A DNA stretch of 60,079 nucleotides from CAZQYC01 sp043746555 (GTDB lineage: Bacteria > Pseudomonadota > Gammaproteobacteria > Steroidobacterales > Steroidobacteraceae), in assembly GCA_043746555.1 (NCBI GenBank), contig JAYTQU010000012.1, positions 1 through 60,079 on the forward strand, given 5' to 3'. This document shows positions 52,116-60,079 of the stretch, one piece after another. The notes beneath the pieces are model-generated. The model did no database searches. It was not told where the DNA came from and saw only the letters and a list, made by a program, of their open reading frames with translations. The position numbers and the translations under genes are program-made. Within the stretch, counting starts at the first letter, position 1. Each line of letters opens with the position of its first letter.

Positions 52116-53018
52116 CTATTCCCTAGCGTGTTCGCGCGCGGCCAATTCGTTCAAGAGCGCAAATAGCTGTTCCTCGCCGCCAGCGGTCCCGACGTCGGCG
52201 GTGAATTTCCCATTGATCACGAAGGTCGGCACGCCGGTGATGCGATAGCGTTGCGCCAAAGTGTTTGCATTGTCCAAACTTCTTTCCACGGACATCGCGC
52301 CGAAGCTTTTTTGGAACGCCTGAGCATCGACGCCATGCGCGGCAAAAAATTCGCGCGCCTTATCCACGGTATTAAGCGGATTACCGTTGACGTGAATCTC
52401 GTTAAAGATCAACGGATGCAATTCGTCGAGCCTACCGAGAGATTCGGCGGCGAAATAGAAACGGCCATGGAAACGCGTGATATCGTTCCACGTCGCCGGC
52501 AGACGTCTAAAGACCACATAATCGGCTTTGCCGCCTGGTGGTTTGCTCTTACGCCACGCTTCGACTTTCGGATCAAGCGCATTGCAATGCGGACAGCCGT
52601 ACCAAAAAAACTCGACGATCTCCACTTGGTCCGGTGAGACATCGACGGGTTGCGTGGGCGAGAGACGCGTGTAATTTACTCCTTCCTTGAATCGCGACGC
52701 GGCAGACGACCGCGGCGGAAGTTGCGCAAGCTTTAATGGCGCGACAACGTCTTTTGCAGCCAGCGCATTGCCCGATTCCACATTCTCGTCGGTTTCGTTG
52801 GTGTCCTCAGTCACTTCTTCAGTGGGAGTCTGTATCCCCGCCGCCTGTCCGTTCGCTGCCGGCGACGCCGTCTTGGCGGCTGGCGTAGCGACCGCAGCAA
52901 CTGGCGTTTCGCTTGGCGCCACAGAGGTTCCAGCAGACTTCGCGGGTTCGTTCTGATTGCAGCCAACTAATGCCGCCAGAAACGTCGTCAATACCAATGC
53001 GAAGATTGCCTGTTTCAT
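52116..53018 (-). CDS. dsbA: DsbA-family thiol:disulfide oxidoreductase, lipoprotein with long linker
   Basis: A 300-residue envelope protein. The signal peptide ends with a lipobox (LAALVGC), so it is probably lipidated. About 75 residues of Ala/Pro/Thr/Glu/Asn-rich, disordered sequence follow. The thioredoxin-fold domain starts near residue 108: VEFFWYGCPHCNALDPKVEAW carries the CPHC active site, and GITGVPTFVINGKF is the cis-proline loop. It makes disulfide bonds in exported proteins. Most DsbA proteins are soluble, so the anchor and linker stand out. The c4 gene lies 75 bases upstream on the same strand, as in other gammaproteobacteria. Confidence 0.9.
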   Translation of the reverse strand: MKQAIFALVLTTFLAALVGCNQNEPAKSAGTSVAPSETPVAAVATPAAKTASPAANGQAAGIQTPTEEVTEDTNETDENVESGNALAAKDVVAPLKLAQLPPRSSAASRFKEGVNYTRLSPTQPVDVSPDQVEIVEFFWYGCPHCNALDPKVEAWRKSKPPGGKADYVVFRRLPATWNDITRFHGRFYFAAESLGRLDELHPLIFNEIHVNGNPLNTVDKAREFFAAHGVDAQAFQKSFGAMSVERSLDNANTLAQRYRITGVPTFVINGKFTADVGTAGGEEQLFALLNELAAREHARE

Positions 53019-53092
53019 AACATCCGCCGTGGGTGGTTTGGAAAGCGACGCTCAATCGATGCGGCTATTCGGGCAGACGAATAGCACGTCTG

Positions 53093-53713
53093 CTAACGCA
53101 ATCCTTGAATGTACGAGGCCACCGCTTTTATTTCGTCGTCGGACAGTTTCGACGCGATATCGTTCATCGCCTTGGACGCGTCGGTATTGCGCGTACCGCT
53201 CTTAAAAGCGTTCAACTGCGCGACAACGTAGTTGGAATGTTGGCTTTGAATCGAAGGATACACGGCCGGCGGATTGCCGCGACCCGTTGGGCCATGGCAT
53301 GCCAGACACGCCGGTGTTTGCGTCTTTATGTTGCCGCCCCGATATACCTTTTGTCCGAGTTCGAATTTATCCTTGTCGGCCTCCAGGCCATGAATTGTTT
53401 GCGAAGAAAAATAGGCCGCAACGTCGTTCATATCTTCGGGAGAGAGGCCCGTCGCCATCGGCGACATCATGTCGTTCTTGCGAAGGCCGCCCTTAAACGC
53501 CTTCAATTGCTTAACGATGTACGACGCATGTTGACCCGCCAGCGACGGCCATTCGGGATTAACGCTGTTGCCATCGACGCCGTGACACGCCCCGCAAGCC
53601 ACCGCTTTGGTTTGGCCAGCGGCTGCGTTGCCTTCGGCCAGCGCTGTGCTTGCGAGGCCCGCAAAGCTCAGCAGGGATAGGGCCGCCATGGTGGCAATCG
53701 ACTTGGCATTCAT
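53093..53713 (-). CDS. Dihaem cytochrome c4
   Basis: A 206-residue periplasmic cytochrome. A signal peptide (about residues 1-26, ending ALA) precedes two similar cytochrome c domains with haem-binding CGACH and CLACH motifs. The axial Met residues are in MSPMATGLSPEDM and in the equivalent position of the second half. Cytochrome c4 carries electrons from the bc1 complex to terminal oxidases. I chose the ATG at 53713 because GGAG precedes it by 8 bases; two upstream codons would start with GTG. It is divergent from engB. Confidence 0.92.
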   Translation of the reverse strand: MNAKSIATMAALSLLSFAGLASTALAEGNAAAGQTKAVACGACHGVDGNSVNPEWPSLAGQHASYIVKQLKAFKGGLRKNDMMSPMATGLSPEDMNDVAAYFSSQTIHGLEADKDKFELGQKVYRGGNIKTQTPACLACHGPTGRGNPPAVYPSIQSQHSNYVVAQLNAFKSGTRNTDASKAMNDIASKLSDDEIKAVASYIQGLR

Positions 53714-53836
53714 CGTCACGACTCCGATAGAGATCCAAAAGAAAAAAACTTGGCAGCATCGCGTCGCTGGGAGCGTCCGCGCGCGGCGCAGAATTGTACA
53801 CTAGCGAACTGCAATCCCGAGGCACGACTTCCCGGC

Positions 53837-54433
53837 ATGTCCCTTTTTCCCCACGTAAAATTCCTGCTGGGCGCACATCAGCCCAAGCAATTTCCCACTG
53901 ACGACGGCGCAGAAGTTGCGATTGCCGGACGGTCGAACGCCGGTAAATCGAGCGCCATTAACGCCATGATCGCTCGGCAAAATCTCGCGCGTAGCAGTAA
54001 AACACCGGGAAGAACGCAACAAATCAATTTCTTCGAATTGGTTCCCGGTCAACGCCTGGTCGATCTACCTGGCTATGGTTTTGCCAAAGTGCCCGTGAAT
54101 GTGCGCCGTCATTGGGGCGAACTGTTGTTGAGCTATTTTGGGCAACGGCAAAGTCTGAAAGGCGTAATCGTGGTGATGGATGCGCGACACCCGCTCACGA
54201 ATATCGATTCGGAAATGATCGAACTCGCCGCGACTCGTTTATTGCCGCTGCACGTGCTGCTCACCAAGTCCGACAAACTGAGTCGATCGGTCGCGTTGAA
54301 AACACTGGCCGAAGTCCGCAAAGCGCTTGCAGGCGGCGCGACCGTGCAATTGTTTTCCGCTACGGCAAAAACCGGCGTGGACGAGGCGCGAGACGTGTTG
54401 AAGACATGGTTGACAAACCGCTCGCTCGCTTGA
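53837..54433 (+). CDS. engB: Ribosome biogenesis GTP-binding protein YihA/YsxC (EngB)
   Basis: A 198-residue GTPase essential for large ribosomal subunit assembly. G1 is AGRSNAGKSS, G2/switch I region is SKTPGRTQQINFF, G3 is VDLPGYGFA, G4 is LLTKSDKL and G5 is LFSA. The family length is 195-210. I use the ATG at 53837 (MSLFPHVKFLLGAH); the longer open frame overlaps the divergent promoter region. Its stop is 6 bases from the convergent polA stop. Confidence 0.95.
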   Translation: MSLFPHVKFLLGAHQPKQFPTDDGAEVAIAGRSNAGKSSAINAMIARQNLARSSKTPGRTQQINFFELVPGQRLVDLPGYGFAKVPVNVRRHWGELLLSYFGQRQSLKGVIVVMDARHPLTNIDSEMIELAATRLLPLHVLLTKSDKLSRSVALKTLAEVRKALAGGATVQLFSATAKTGVDEARDVLKTWLTNRSLA

Positions 54434-54439
54434 GTTTGC

Positions 54440-57166
54440 TCAATGAGCCTCATCCCAGTTATCGCCCACGCCGATGTCGACTTTGAGCGGCACCGATAAC
54501 TTTGCCGCTTGCGACATGTACTCGCGAATTTTGTCGGTGACAGCGCCGATGAGTTCCTGGCGCACTTCAAGCACCAGTTCGTCATGCACTTGCATGATCA
54601 TGCGCGCATCGATCTGCGACGATTGCAGCCACGCATCCACTTGGAGCATCGCGCGTTTGATGATATCGGCCGCAGTGCCTTGCATCGGCGCATTAATCGC
54701 GCTGCGTTCCGCGTACTGACGTAGCGCTTGATTGCGCGAGTTGATTTCCTGCAAATACAAGCGCCGACCGAATACCGTTTCGACGTAACCCTGCTCGCGC
54801 GCTTGTGCGCGTGTATTGTCCATGTAACGCTTCACGCCGGGATATCGCTCGAAATACAAGTCCACATATTTTTGCGCTTCGCCGCGCCCGATTCCCAACT
54901 GTCGCGCGAGTCCGAATGCGCTCATACCGTAAATCAAACCGAAGTTGATCGCCTTCGCGGAGCGACGCTGTTCCGAGGTGACCTCACTCAGCGGCACACC
55001 GAGCACTTCCGCCGCGGTCGCTTGATGAATATCGCGATCGTCGGCAAAGGCTTTCAACAGACTTTCGTCGCCGGAAAGATGCGCCATGATGCGCAATTCA
55101 ATCTGCGAGTAATCGGCGGCCAGCAAGCGATAGCCACGCGGTGCAATAAACGCCTGACGAATACGACGACCTTCCGCACTTCGAATGGGAATGTTTTGCA
55201 GATTCGGATCGGTTGACGACAATCTCCCGGTCGCCGCGACTGCTTGATGATACGACGTGTGTACGCGTCCCGTCTTCGCATTGACTTGCAGCGGCAACTT
55301 GTCGGTGTAAGTCGATTTGAGTTTCGCGAGACCGCGATACTCCAAGATGAGTTTCGGCAGTTCGTGCTGCTCCGCCAGTTCTTCGAGCACATCTTCCGCC
55401 GTGGACGGTTGGCCCGTCGGCGTTTTACGCAGTGGCGGAATGCCCAACTTGCCGAACAACACGTCTTGAAGTTGCTTGGGAGAATCGACATTGAACGGCG
55501 CGCCCGCGGCCGCATGACACGCGCTCTGCACTTCCAACATTCGTTTAGCAAGCTCGGTACTTTGACGTTTCAACAATTGGACATCCAACAACACACCGGT
55601 TTCTTCGATTCGAAGTAACACGGGCACCAGCGGTTGTTCGATGGTTTCGTATACGTTTTGCAGCGATGGAATCGCAACCAATTGCGGCCACAACGCCTGA
55701 TGCAATTGCAACGTGATATCGGCGTCTTCCGCCGAGTAATTTGCAGCTAGATCGACGGCCACTTGTTCGAAGCCGATTTGCTTGGCACCTTTCCCGGTCA
55801 CGTCTTCATAGTGAGTGGTTTGAATACCGAGATATTTCAGCGCTACAGAATCCATGTCGTGCCGAGTCGCCGTACTGTTGAGCACATACGATTCCAACAT
55901 CGAATCGTACTTCATGCCCGCGAGCGCAATGTCGTAGCGCGCGAGAACATGAGCGTCGTATTTGAGATGATGCCCCAGTTTCGCAACGTGTGGATTTTCC
56001 AGTAGTGGTTTCAGTTGCTGCAAAACCCGTTCGCGATTCAATTGCTCGGGCGCGCCCGCATATCGATGGGCAAGCGGCACGTACGCCGCATGTCCCGCCT
56101 GCGTTGCAAACGACACGCCGACAATTTCCGCGCTCATGTAGTCGAGCGACGTGGTTTCGGTATCGAAAGCGATCAGCTTTGCTTCCGCAAGAAGTTGTAA
56201 CCATTTGTCCAACGCTGCTTGCGTAAAAACGCAGTCGTAGTGCTTTTCTCTAGCAGGCGTGGTTGCGATCGATTGCTCAGCGGGAGATTCGGTAGCGACC
56301 GGCGTAGTTCCCGCATCCAACTGTTTGAGGAGCGAACGTAGTTCCAATCGCGAATACAATTCGTGCAAGCGCGCAACATTGGGCGATGTGCAAACCAGTT
56401 GCTCGGGCTGCAACTCAAGTTGCACGTTGCGGTCGATCGTCGCCAATCGTTTCGATAACTCCAGCTCCGGAAAGCTTGCACGCAGACTCTCGCCGACTTT
56501 TCCGGTAATGCTCTGGGCATTTTTCACCAATGCATCCGCGGTGCCGAAATCGTTGAGCCACTTCGCTGCCGTCTTCGGGCCGACTTTCGGTACGCCGGGG
56601 ATGTTGTCTGAGCTGTCGCCGACCAGCGCGAGGTAGTCGATGATTTGCTCGGGATACACATCGAATTTCGCTTTAACCCCATTGCGATCGAGCCTGCTGC
56701 CGGTCATTGTGTTACTGAGCGTAATGCGCTGGTTCACCAATTGCGCCATATCTTTGTCGCCGGTGGAAATGACGACTTGCATGCCTTGCTCGGCCGCGCG
56801 CGTCGCGAGCGTACCGATCACATCATCTGCTTCGACGCCGGGAACGCGAATGAGTGGCAGCCCCATCGCTTCGACGTTATCGAGCAACGGCTGAATTTGC
56901 GAACGCAACTCGTCGGGCATCGGTGGACGATGCGCTTTGTATTGATCGAATAGATCGTCGCGAAAAGTTCGACCCGGCGCGTCGAACACCACCGCGATGA
57001 AATCCGGCTGCTCGTCCTTCAATGCTTTATTGAGCATATTGACCACGCCCAACAACGCGCCGGTCGGTTCGCCCTTAGAACTCATCAGCGGCGGCAATGC
57101 GTGGAAAGCCCGATACAAAAAGCCCGAGCCATCGATCAATACCAGTTTGCGCAATGGACTTTCCAT
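54440..57166 (-). CDS. polA: DNA polymerase I
   Basis: A 908-residue full-length polymerase I. The 5' nuclease domain spans about 1-290 (LVLIDGSGFLYRAFHA, RMT-type core DKDMAQLVN). The 3'-5' proofreading domain at about 305-500 retains the acidic motif LIAFDTETTSLDY. The polymerase domain has motif A LLAADYSQIELRIMAHLSGDE, the O-helix RRSAKAINFGLIYGMSAFGLA and motif C MQVHDELVLEV. All key residues are present, so it should have all three activities in repair and Okazaki fragment maturation. It starts 4 bases after the lptM stop. Confidence 0.97.
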   Translation of the reverse strand: MESPLRKLVLIDGSGFLYRAFHALPPLMSSKGEPTGALLGVVNMLNKALKDEQPDFIAVVFDAPGRTFRDDLFDQYKAHRPPMPDELRSQIQPLLDNVEAMGLPLIRVPGVEADDVIGTLATRAAEQGMQVVISTGDKDMAQLVNQRITLSNTMTGSRLDRNGVKAKFDVYPEQIIDYLALVGDSSDNIPGVPKVGPKTAAKWLNDFGTADALVKNAQSITGKVGESLRASFPELELSKRLATIDRNVQLELQPEQLVCTSPNVARLHELYSRLELRSLLKQLDAGTTPVATESPAEQSIATTPAREKHYDCVFTQAALDKWLQLLAEAKLIAFDTETTSLDYMSAEIVGVSFATQAGHAAYVPLAHRYAGAPEQLNRERVLQQLKPLLENPHVAKLGHHLKYDAHVLARYDIALAGMKYDSMLESYVLNSTATRHDMDSVALKYLGIQTTHYEDVTGKGAKQIGFEQVAVDLAANYSAEDADITLQLHQALWPQLVAIPSLQNVYETIEQPLVPVLLRIEETGVLLDVQLLKRQSTELAKRMLEVQSACHAAAGAPFNVDSPKQLQDVLFGKLGIPPLRKTPTGQPSTAEDVLEELAEQHELPKLILEYRGLAKLKSTYTDKLPLQVNAKTGRVHTSYHQAVAATGRLSSTDPNLQNIPIRSAEGRRIRQAFIAPRGYRLLAADYSQIELRIMAHLSGDESLLKAFADDRDIHQATAAEVLGVPLSEVTSEQRRSAKAINFGLIYGMSAFGLARQLGIGRGEAQKYVDLYFERYPGVKRYMDNTRAQAREQGYVETVFGRRLYLQEINSRNQALRQYAERSAINAPMQGTAADIIKRAMLQVDAWLQSSQIDARMIMQVHDELVLEVRQELIGAVTDKIREYMSQAAKLSVPLKVDIGVGDNWDEAH

Positions 57167-57170
57167 TTCT

Positions 57171-57311
57171 CTAGAATGGCGAAGAAATTTGCGCGCTGAG
57201 TGATGGACGATCGGGCTTCTTCAGTGGGCCTTTGAGGCCGCAACCTTGCAGTAGGCACGGCAGTAGGCACGCGAGAAGGACGGCGACGAGAACGGTGTAG
57301 CGGCTTCGCAT
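57171..57311 (-). CDS. lptM: Small LptM (YifL-like) outer-membrane lipoprotein
   Basis: A 46-residue lipoprotein encoded just upstream of polA, easily missed because of its length. A hydrophobic signal (VLVAVLLACLLPCLL) ends in LQGC, a lipobox, followed directly by GLKGPLKKPDRPS; the CGLKGPL motif after the lipidated Cys is the hallmark of LptM/YifL. LptM helps assemble the LPS translocon LptDE and its disulfides. In many genomes it lies near lysA; here it lies 4 bases upstream of polA and is likely cotranscribed. The frame runs from ATG 57311 to TAG at 57171. Confidence 0.88.
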   Translation of the reverse strand: MRSRYTVLVAVLLACLLPCLLQGCGLKGPLKKPDRPSLSAQISSPF

Positions 57312-57639
57312 TCCGTAAGTATATCGTTCTGACGTTGGCCAACGTCCCTTACGGCCAAAATCTCGACGCGTAAATACGCGTAAACTGCGGGGCCATAAAC
57401 GGATCGGAAGCCGATGCCGCTAGAGATGCGCTAACGAAGCCAAGGGGGATCGAATTGTGGCCTTTCTTGCAAAATCAGCGGGATTTCCCCGATGAGTAGT
57501 CGCCCAAATTGTCCATCTTTGCCAAAATGGGGCACAGTTCACGTCTGGCCTCGGATAAAGACCGATCCAGTTCGCAGTCTCCTTACTTTTCATAAGTAGT
57601 ATGTCGCCATCCAGAGATAACCCGTATTAGGAGCGGGCA
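57312..57639. other. Intergenic region between lptM-polA and the TonB-family gene
   Basis: A 328-base region without a supported gene, carrying divergent promoters. It contains the palindrome CGCGTA-AA-TACGCG at 57367-57380, which also reads as a partial direct repeat (ACGCGTAAA twice), a TACTT-5 nt-AAGTA repeat near the TonB gene, and GGAG 9 bases before that gene's ATG. Confidence 0.4.
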
Positions 57640-59574
57640 ATGGCCAACTATTCAGCACGCCAAACCAACGACAATGAAAATGTTGTCGACATAGAGCTCT
57701 CAGACATGTCCTCTACACAAGAAACCGTTAGTGCCGCCGGCGCACACTCGCCGCTACTCGTTCTAAGTCGCGATACCGCGCTCATCGACACAGTTCGCAA
57801 ATCCACCCCGCGTGGCACGCGAGTCGTCACGACGCCGAGCATCGATCAAATCGCCAGCCAACTGCCGAGCTTGCAGCCCGGTGTGTTGCTCATCGACACG
57901 GCATCGGCCGCCGACATCGCCGGCATGGTGGCGCAACTCGCGCAACACTTCCCCGATATGGTGGTCGTGGTCGCAGGCAAGTCTGAAGACAGCCAATCGC
58001 TGATGCGCTTAACCGCATCCGGTCAGATTTATCGGTTTCTGTTGCAGCCATTATCGCAAGGCCAAACACGGCTCACGCTGGAAGCCGCGGTCAATCGCAA
58101 CCAAGAGCTGGGTTCCACGGCAAAACGACTTGCATCCGGCAATGTGGAAGAGGCGTCTAAAGCTAATTTCTTAAAGAACGGTATTGTCGCGGGCCTGGGA
58201 TTGCTCGTCGTCATCGGTCTCATTTGGTTTGTAATGAATCGCTTTGCTTCAGGAAGTAAGCCGAGCGATCGCCCCACAATTGCAGAAGGGACCAAGAAAA
58301 ATCCAGGTGAGGCGGAATTGGCGTTGGCTGCAAAGGCACTCGAAGCGGGTAAGTTGGTCGAACCCGCCGGCGAGAGCGCACTCGATCTTTATCGCAGCGC
58401 GTTATCGATCGATCCGAGCAACAAAGCAGCGCGCGACGGCATCAAAGCAGTGGCCGACAAGATTTTGGAGCGCGGCGAAAAAGCGCTCATTTCAGAGAAA
58501 CTCGAAGAAGCGGTGGCCGCAATCGAATTGGCGCGCGACATTCAACCCGATCACCCGCGTCTTGCGTTCATGGACGAACAAATTAAGCGCGAACGCGAAC
58601 GCCTAAAACTCACGCAAGCAAACGAGGTCGGCACCAAAGTCAGCTCATTGGTGGCTCAAGCCTCTCGCTTGATGGAGCAGGACAAACTCATCTCGCCATC
58701 CAACGAAAATGCGCGCGATGTACTAACCGAGGCGCGTCGTTTGGATCCGACCGATCCGGCCGTGTTGCAGGCGAATCGCGATTTGATCAGTCGCATTATC
58801 GATTCCGCAAAACAGTCGGTGAGCGCCGGCAATTTCGAACAAGCGCAATCGTTGGCGGCGGCCGCTCGACAAATGGGTTATGGCGGTTCGAGCCTCGCAT
58901 CCATCGATCGCGCAATCGGCGATGCGCGTAATGCTCAAAGTAAACGCGCGAACGCCGAAAGTGAGATCGCCTTGGCGCGCAAACGCATTTCCGAAGGTCA
59001 ACTGATCGATCCCGCCGGCGACAGCGCCAAAGATCACATCGCGGCCGCGCGCACTGCCGACCCAACGCGCTCGGAAATTGGGGAACTCAACACGCAACTC
59101 GCCAGCAAACTCATCGATCAAGGAAAACAGGCGTTGACCGGGCAACAGTTCGATCGCGCAAAGAGTCTTGCTTCTGCGGCACGCGAAGTCGGCGTGCGTA
59201 GCGCCGAGTCGGCGATCGTTGCGCTCGAACGCGACATCGATGCGAAACGCGCTGCTGCAAACGCGGCCAAAGTGGCGGCGAGTACGACTGCTCCGGCTCC
59301 AGCGCCGGTGGCTGCCACACCGCTTAAGCGCGTGAGATTCGTCGAACCTATATTCCCCGACTCGGCGCGTCGCAAAGGTATCAGCGGCTGGGTTGAAATC
59401 GCGTTCACTGTCAGCGCCAAAGGCACTGTGGAAGACGCTAAAGTTCGCGCGTCGAGCCCTGAAGACGTTTTCGACGATGCTGCACTCCGCGCCGTGCGCC
59501 AATGGCGATACGAGCCACCCGAGATTGACGGAAAGCCGACCGCGCAGCGATCCGCCGTACGCCTTAAGTTCTAA
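57640..59574 (+). CDS. TonB-family protein with receiver-like N-terminal domain and periplasmic repeats
   Basis: A 644-residue inner-membrane protein. Residues 38-155 resemble a response-regulator receiver fold (GVLLIDTAS with D86 at the phosphoacceptor position, YRFLLQPLS with Gln where receivers have Lys), so it is probably a pseudo-receiver. A single transmembrane helix is at 181-200. The periplasmic part has three ~100-residue, TPR-like helical repeats (225-325, 334-432, 440-537), each starting A..L...A....G.L..P..E.A...L..A...DP. A Pro/Ala linker leads to a TonB C-terminal domain (VEPIFPDSARRKGISGWVEIAFTVSAKG...ALRAVRQWRYEP). It is not a standard TonB and no ExbB/ExbD genes are nearby. 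Confidence 0.8.
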   Translation: MANYSARQTNDNENVVDIELSDMSSTQETVSAAGAHSPLLVLSRDTALIDTVRKSTPRGTRVVTTPSIDQIASQLPSLQPGVLLIDTASAADIAGMVAQLAQHFPDMVVVVAGKSEDSQSLMRLTASGQIYRFLLQPLSQGQTRLTLEAAVNRNQELGSTAKRLASGNVEEASKANFLKNGIVAGLGLLVVIGLIWFVMNRFASGSKPSDRPTIAEGTKKNPGEAELALAAKALEAGKLVEPAGESALDLYRSALSIDPSNKAARDGIKAVADKILERGEKALISEKLEEAVAAIELARDIQPDHPRLAFMDEQIKRERERLKLTQANEVGTKVSSLVAQASRLMEQDKLISPSNENARDVLTEARRLDPTDPAVLQANRDLISRIIDSAKQSVSAGNFEQAQSLAAAARQMGYGGSSLASIDRAIGDARNAQSKRANAESEIALARKRISEGQLIDPAGDSAKDHIAAARTADPTRSEIGELNTQLASKLIDQGKQALTGQQFDRAKSLASAAREVGVRSAESAIVALERDIDAKRAAANAAKVAASTTAPAPAPVAATPLKRVRFVEPIFPDSARRKGISGWVEIAFTVSAKGTVEDAKVRASSPEDVFDDAALRAVRQWRYEPPEIDGKPTAQRSAVRLKF

Positions 59575-59604
59575 ACCAAGTTTTCGATCGCTCCGAGAGT
59601 GTTT

Positions 59605-59631
59605 GGGCCGGTTCTACCGGCCCTATTTTTT
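59605..59631 (+). terminator. Rho-independent terminator for the TonB-family gene
   Basis: A perfect 8-base stem GGGCCGGT / ACCGGCCC with a 3-base loop is followed by TATTTTTT. It lies 30 bases past the stop. Confidence 0.9.
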
Positions 59632-59703
59632 GCGCTGCGCGAGATGCCGTTGACCGCGCATCACGCGAAACCAATTGAGGTTTTTTCGTAGGCCGTCAAC
59701 GTT

Positions 59704-59744
59704 CCGCTAATGCGCCGCGTGTTTTACGCGCGGCGCATTAGCGG
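59704..59744. repeat. Perfect 16-base inverted repeat (REP-like hairpin)
   Basis: CCGCTAATGCGCCGCG and its exact reverse complement are separated by 9 bases (TGTTTTACG). No T-run follows on either side, so it is unlikely to be a classical terminator. It sits between the TonB-gene terminator and the decayed antitoxin gene. Confidence 0.8.
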
Positions 59745-59752
59745 AGAGCGTT

Positions 59753-60033
59753 TCATGCTGCCAGCGCCGACAACACAGCTCGCGGTTATCTTGATACGAC
59801 ATGCAGTTACACGCATGCAGGGCCGTGCGGTTGCCGTGCCGCGCTCCCAGTGCCGTAGCGTGCCGACGCTAATACCAAACGATGAAGCAAACTCTACCTG
59901 CGACATACCCACTTTGGCACGAATGGCTTTTACATCGATTGCCTGTGGGTAGTGCACGCGCGCCTTAACGGATTTCCCCTTGGCGTGTGCAATGGCCTCG
60001 GTGAGACCTGCTTTAATACTTTTGGCTCGTCAC
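59753..60033 (-). pseudogene. Decayed HTH (HigA-like) antitoxin gene
   Basis: The reading frame of an Xre-type HTH antitoxin can be followed on the minus strand, but only with several repairs. A GTG at 60033 overlaps the stop of the preceding gene (GTGA) and reads MTSQK. One missing A in CAAAAG then shifts into SIKAGLTEAIAHAKG, which continues to VKAIRAKVGMSQVEFASSFGISVGTLRHWERG, an intact helix-turn-helix. A second frameshift near 59830 is needed to reach GPA-V-LHVVSR-PRAVLSALAA and its natural stop at 59753, and two stop codons interrupt that part (after V and after SR). At least four lesions make it a pseudogene. Confidence 0.75.
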
Positions 60034-60079
60034 CAAAATTCGTGGGTGAGTTTCGGTTCGGGTAGTTTTCCAAGTGCAT
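60030..60079 (-). CDS. C-terminal end of an upstream partner gene (partial)
   Basis: The last 16 codons of a frame entering from beyond the right edge read LGKLPEPKLTHEFW and a TGA stop, which overlaps the GTG of the antitoxin pseudogene by 4 bases. From this tight overlap it is probably the toxin of the same locus, but too little is visible to name a family. Confidence 0.4.
   Translation of the reverse strand, partial: ALGKLPEPKLTHEFW

Overview
This window looks like chromosomal DNA from a gammaproteobacterium. The clearest sign is the right-hand block, where polA, engB, a dihaem cytochrome c4 and a DsbA protein sit together as in Pseudomonas- and Xanthomonas-type genomes, with the small LptM lipoprotein just ahead of polA. 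Other genes that fit are rdgC, yceH, ada, a CpxA/CpxR-like pair, a periplasmic PheC-type dehydratase and a very large DUF3683 flavin/iron-sulfur oxidoreductase. Base composition is moderately GC-rich and genes are densely packed on both strands. A Steroidobacterales/Nevskiales/Xanthomonadales relative is a guess only. I saw no rRNA, tRNA or CRISPR array.

Left third (1-20 kb): a minus-strand run of a chorismate mutase-cyclohexadienyl dehydratase fusion, LemA and an M48 membrane protease; a CpxR/CpxA-like two-component pair; the RNA helicase rhlE; an M49-like zinc peptidase; a secreted SRPBCC protein; a PQQ-type sugar dehydrogenase; a rhomboid protease beside the 4.1-kb DUF3683 gene; an intact PIN-toxin/RHH-antitoxin pair with a palindrome inside its likely promoter; then a two-domain VOC protein, a hot-dog-like protein and a methyltransferase.

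Middle (20-43 kb): FKBP isomerase, SGNH hydrolase, RdgC, a frameshifted thioesterase gene, DeaD helicase, a lysine-rich secreted protein, a DUF4382 lipoprotein, YceH, a GNAT enzyme, then an accessory stretch. That stretch holds an AbrB antitoxin next to a PIN toxin gene with an internal deletion, two tandem DUF6644 membrane proteins, a second intact PIN/RHH pair, a YWTD-repeat protein, a flavin reductase next to ada, a 78-bp MITE-like element with a 4-bp target duplication, an EamA transporter, a Tat-exported carboxylesterase, a CaiB-type CoA transferase, a DUF938 methyltransferase and a deletion scar that joins the C-terminal halves of an acyl-CoA dehydrogenase gene and a LysR gene.

Right third (43-60 kb): a response regulator with PAS, GAF-like and degenerate HD-GYP domains; a GNAT gene overlapping a secreted protein gene; a three-gene chemotaxis-like signalling operon (membrane CheA-like kinase, receiver protein, CheX phosphatase) with no CheW or CheW-like domain; a 0.7-kb gene-poor stretch; the dsbA/c4/engB/polA/lptM housekeeping block; and an unusual TonB-family protein with a receiver-like N-terminus and three periplasmic repeats. 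At the right edge is a heavily decayed HTH antitoxin gene with the end of its partner gene.

The most unusual points are the CheA-receiver-CheX operon, the receiver-TM-repeat-TonB protein, the degenerate HD-GYP regulator, the MITE-like element, the LysR/acyl-CoA dehydrogenase scar, and the number of toxin-antitoxin loci at different stages of decay.
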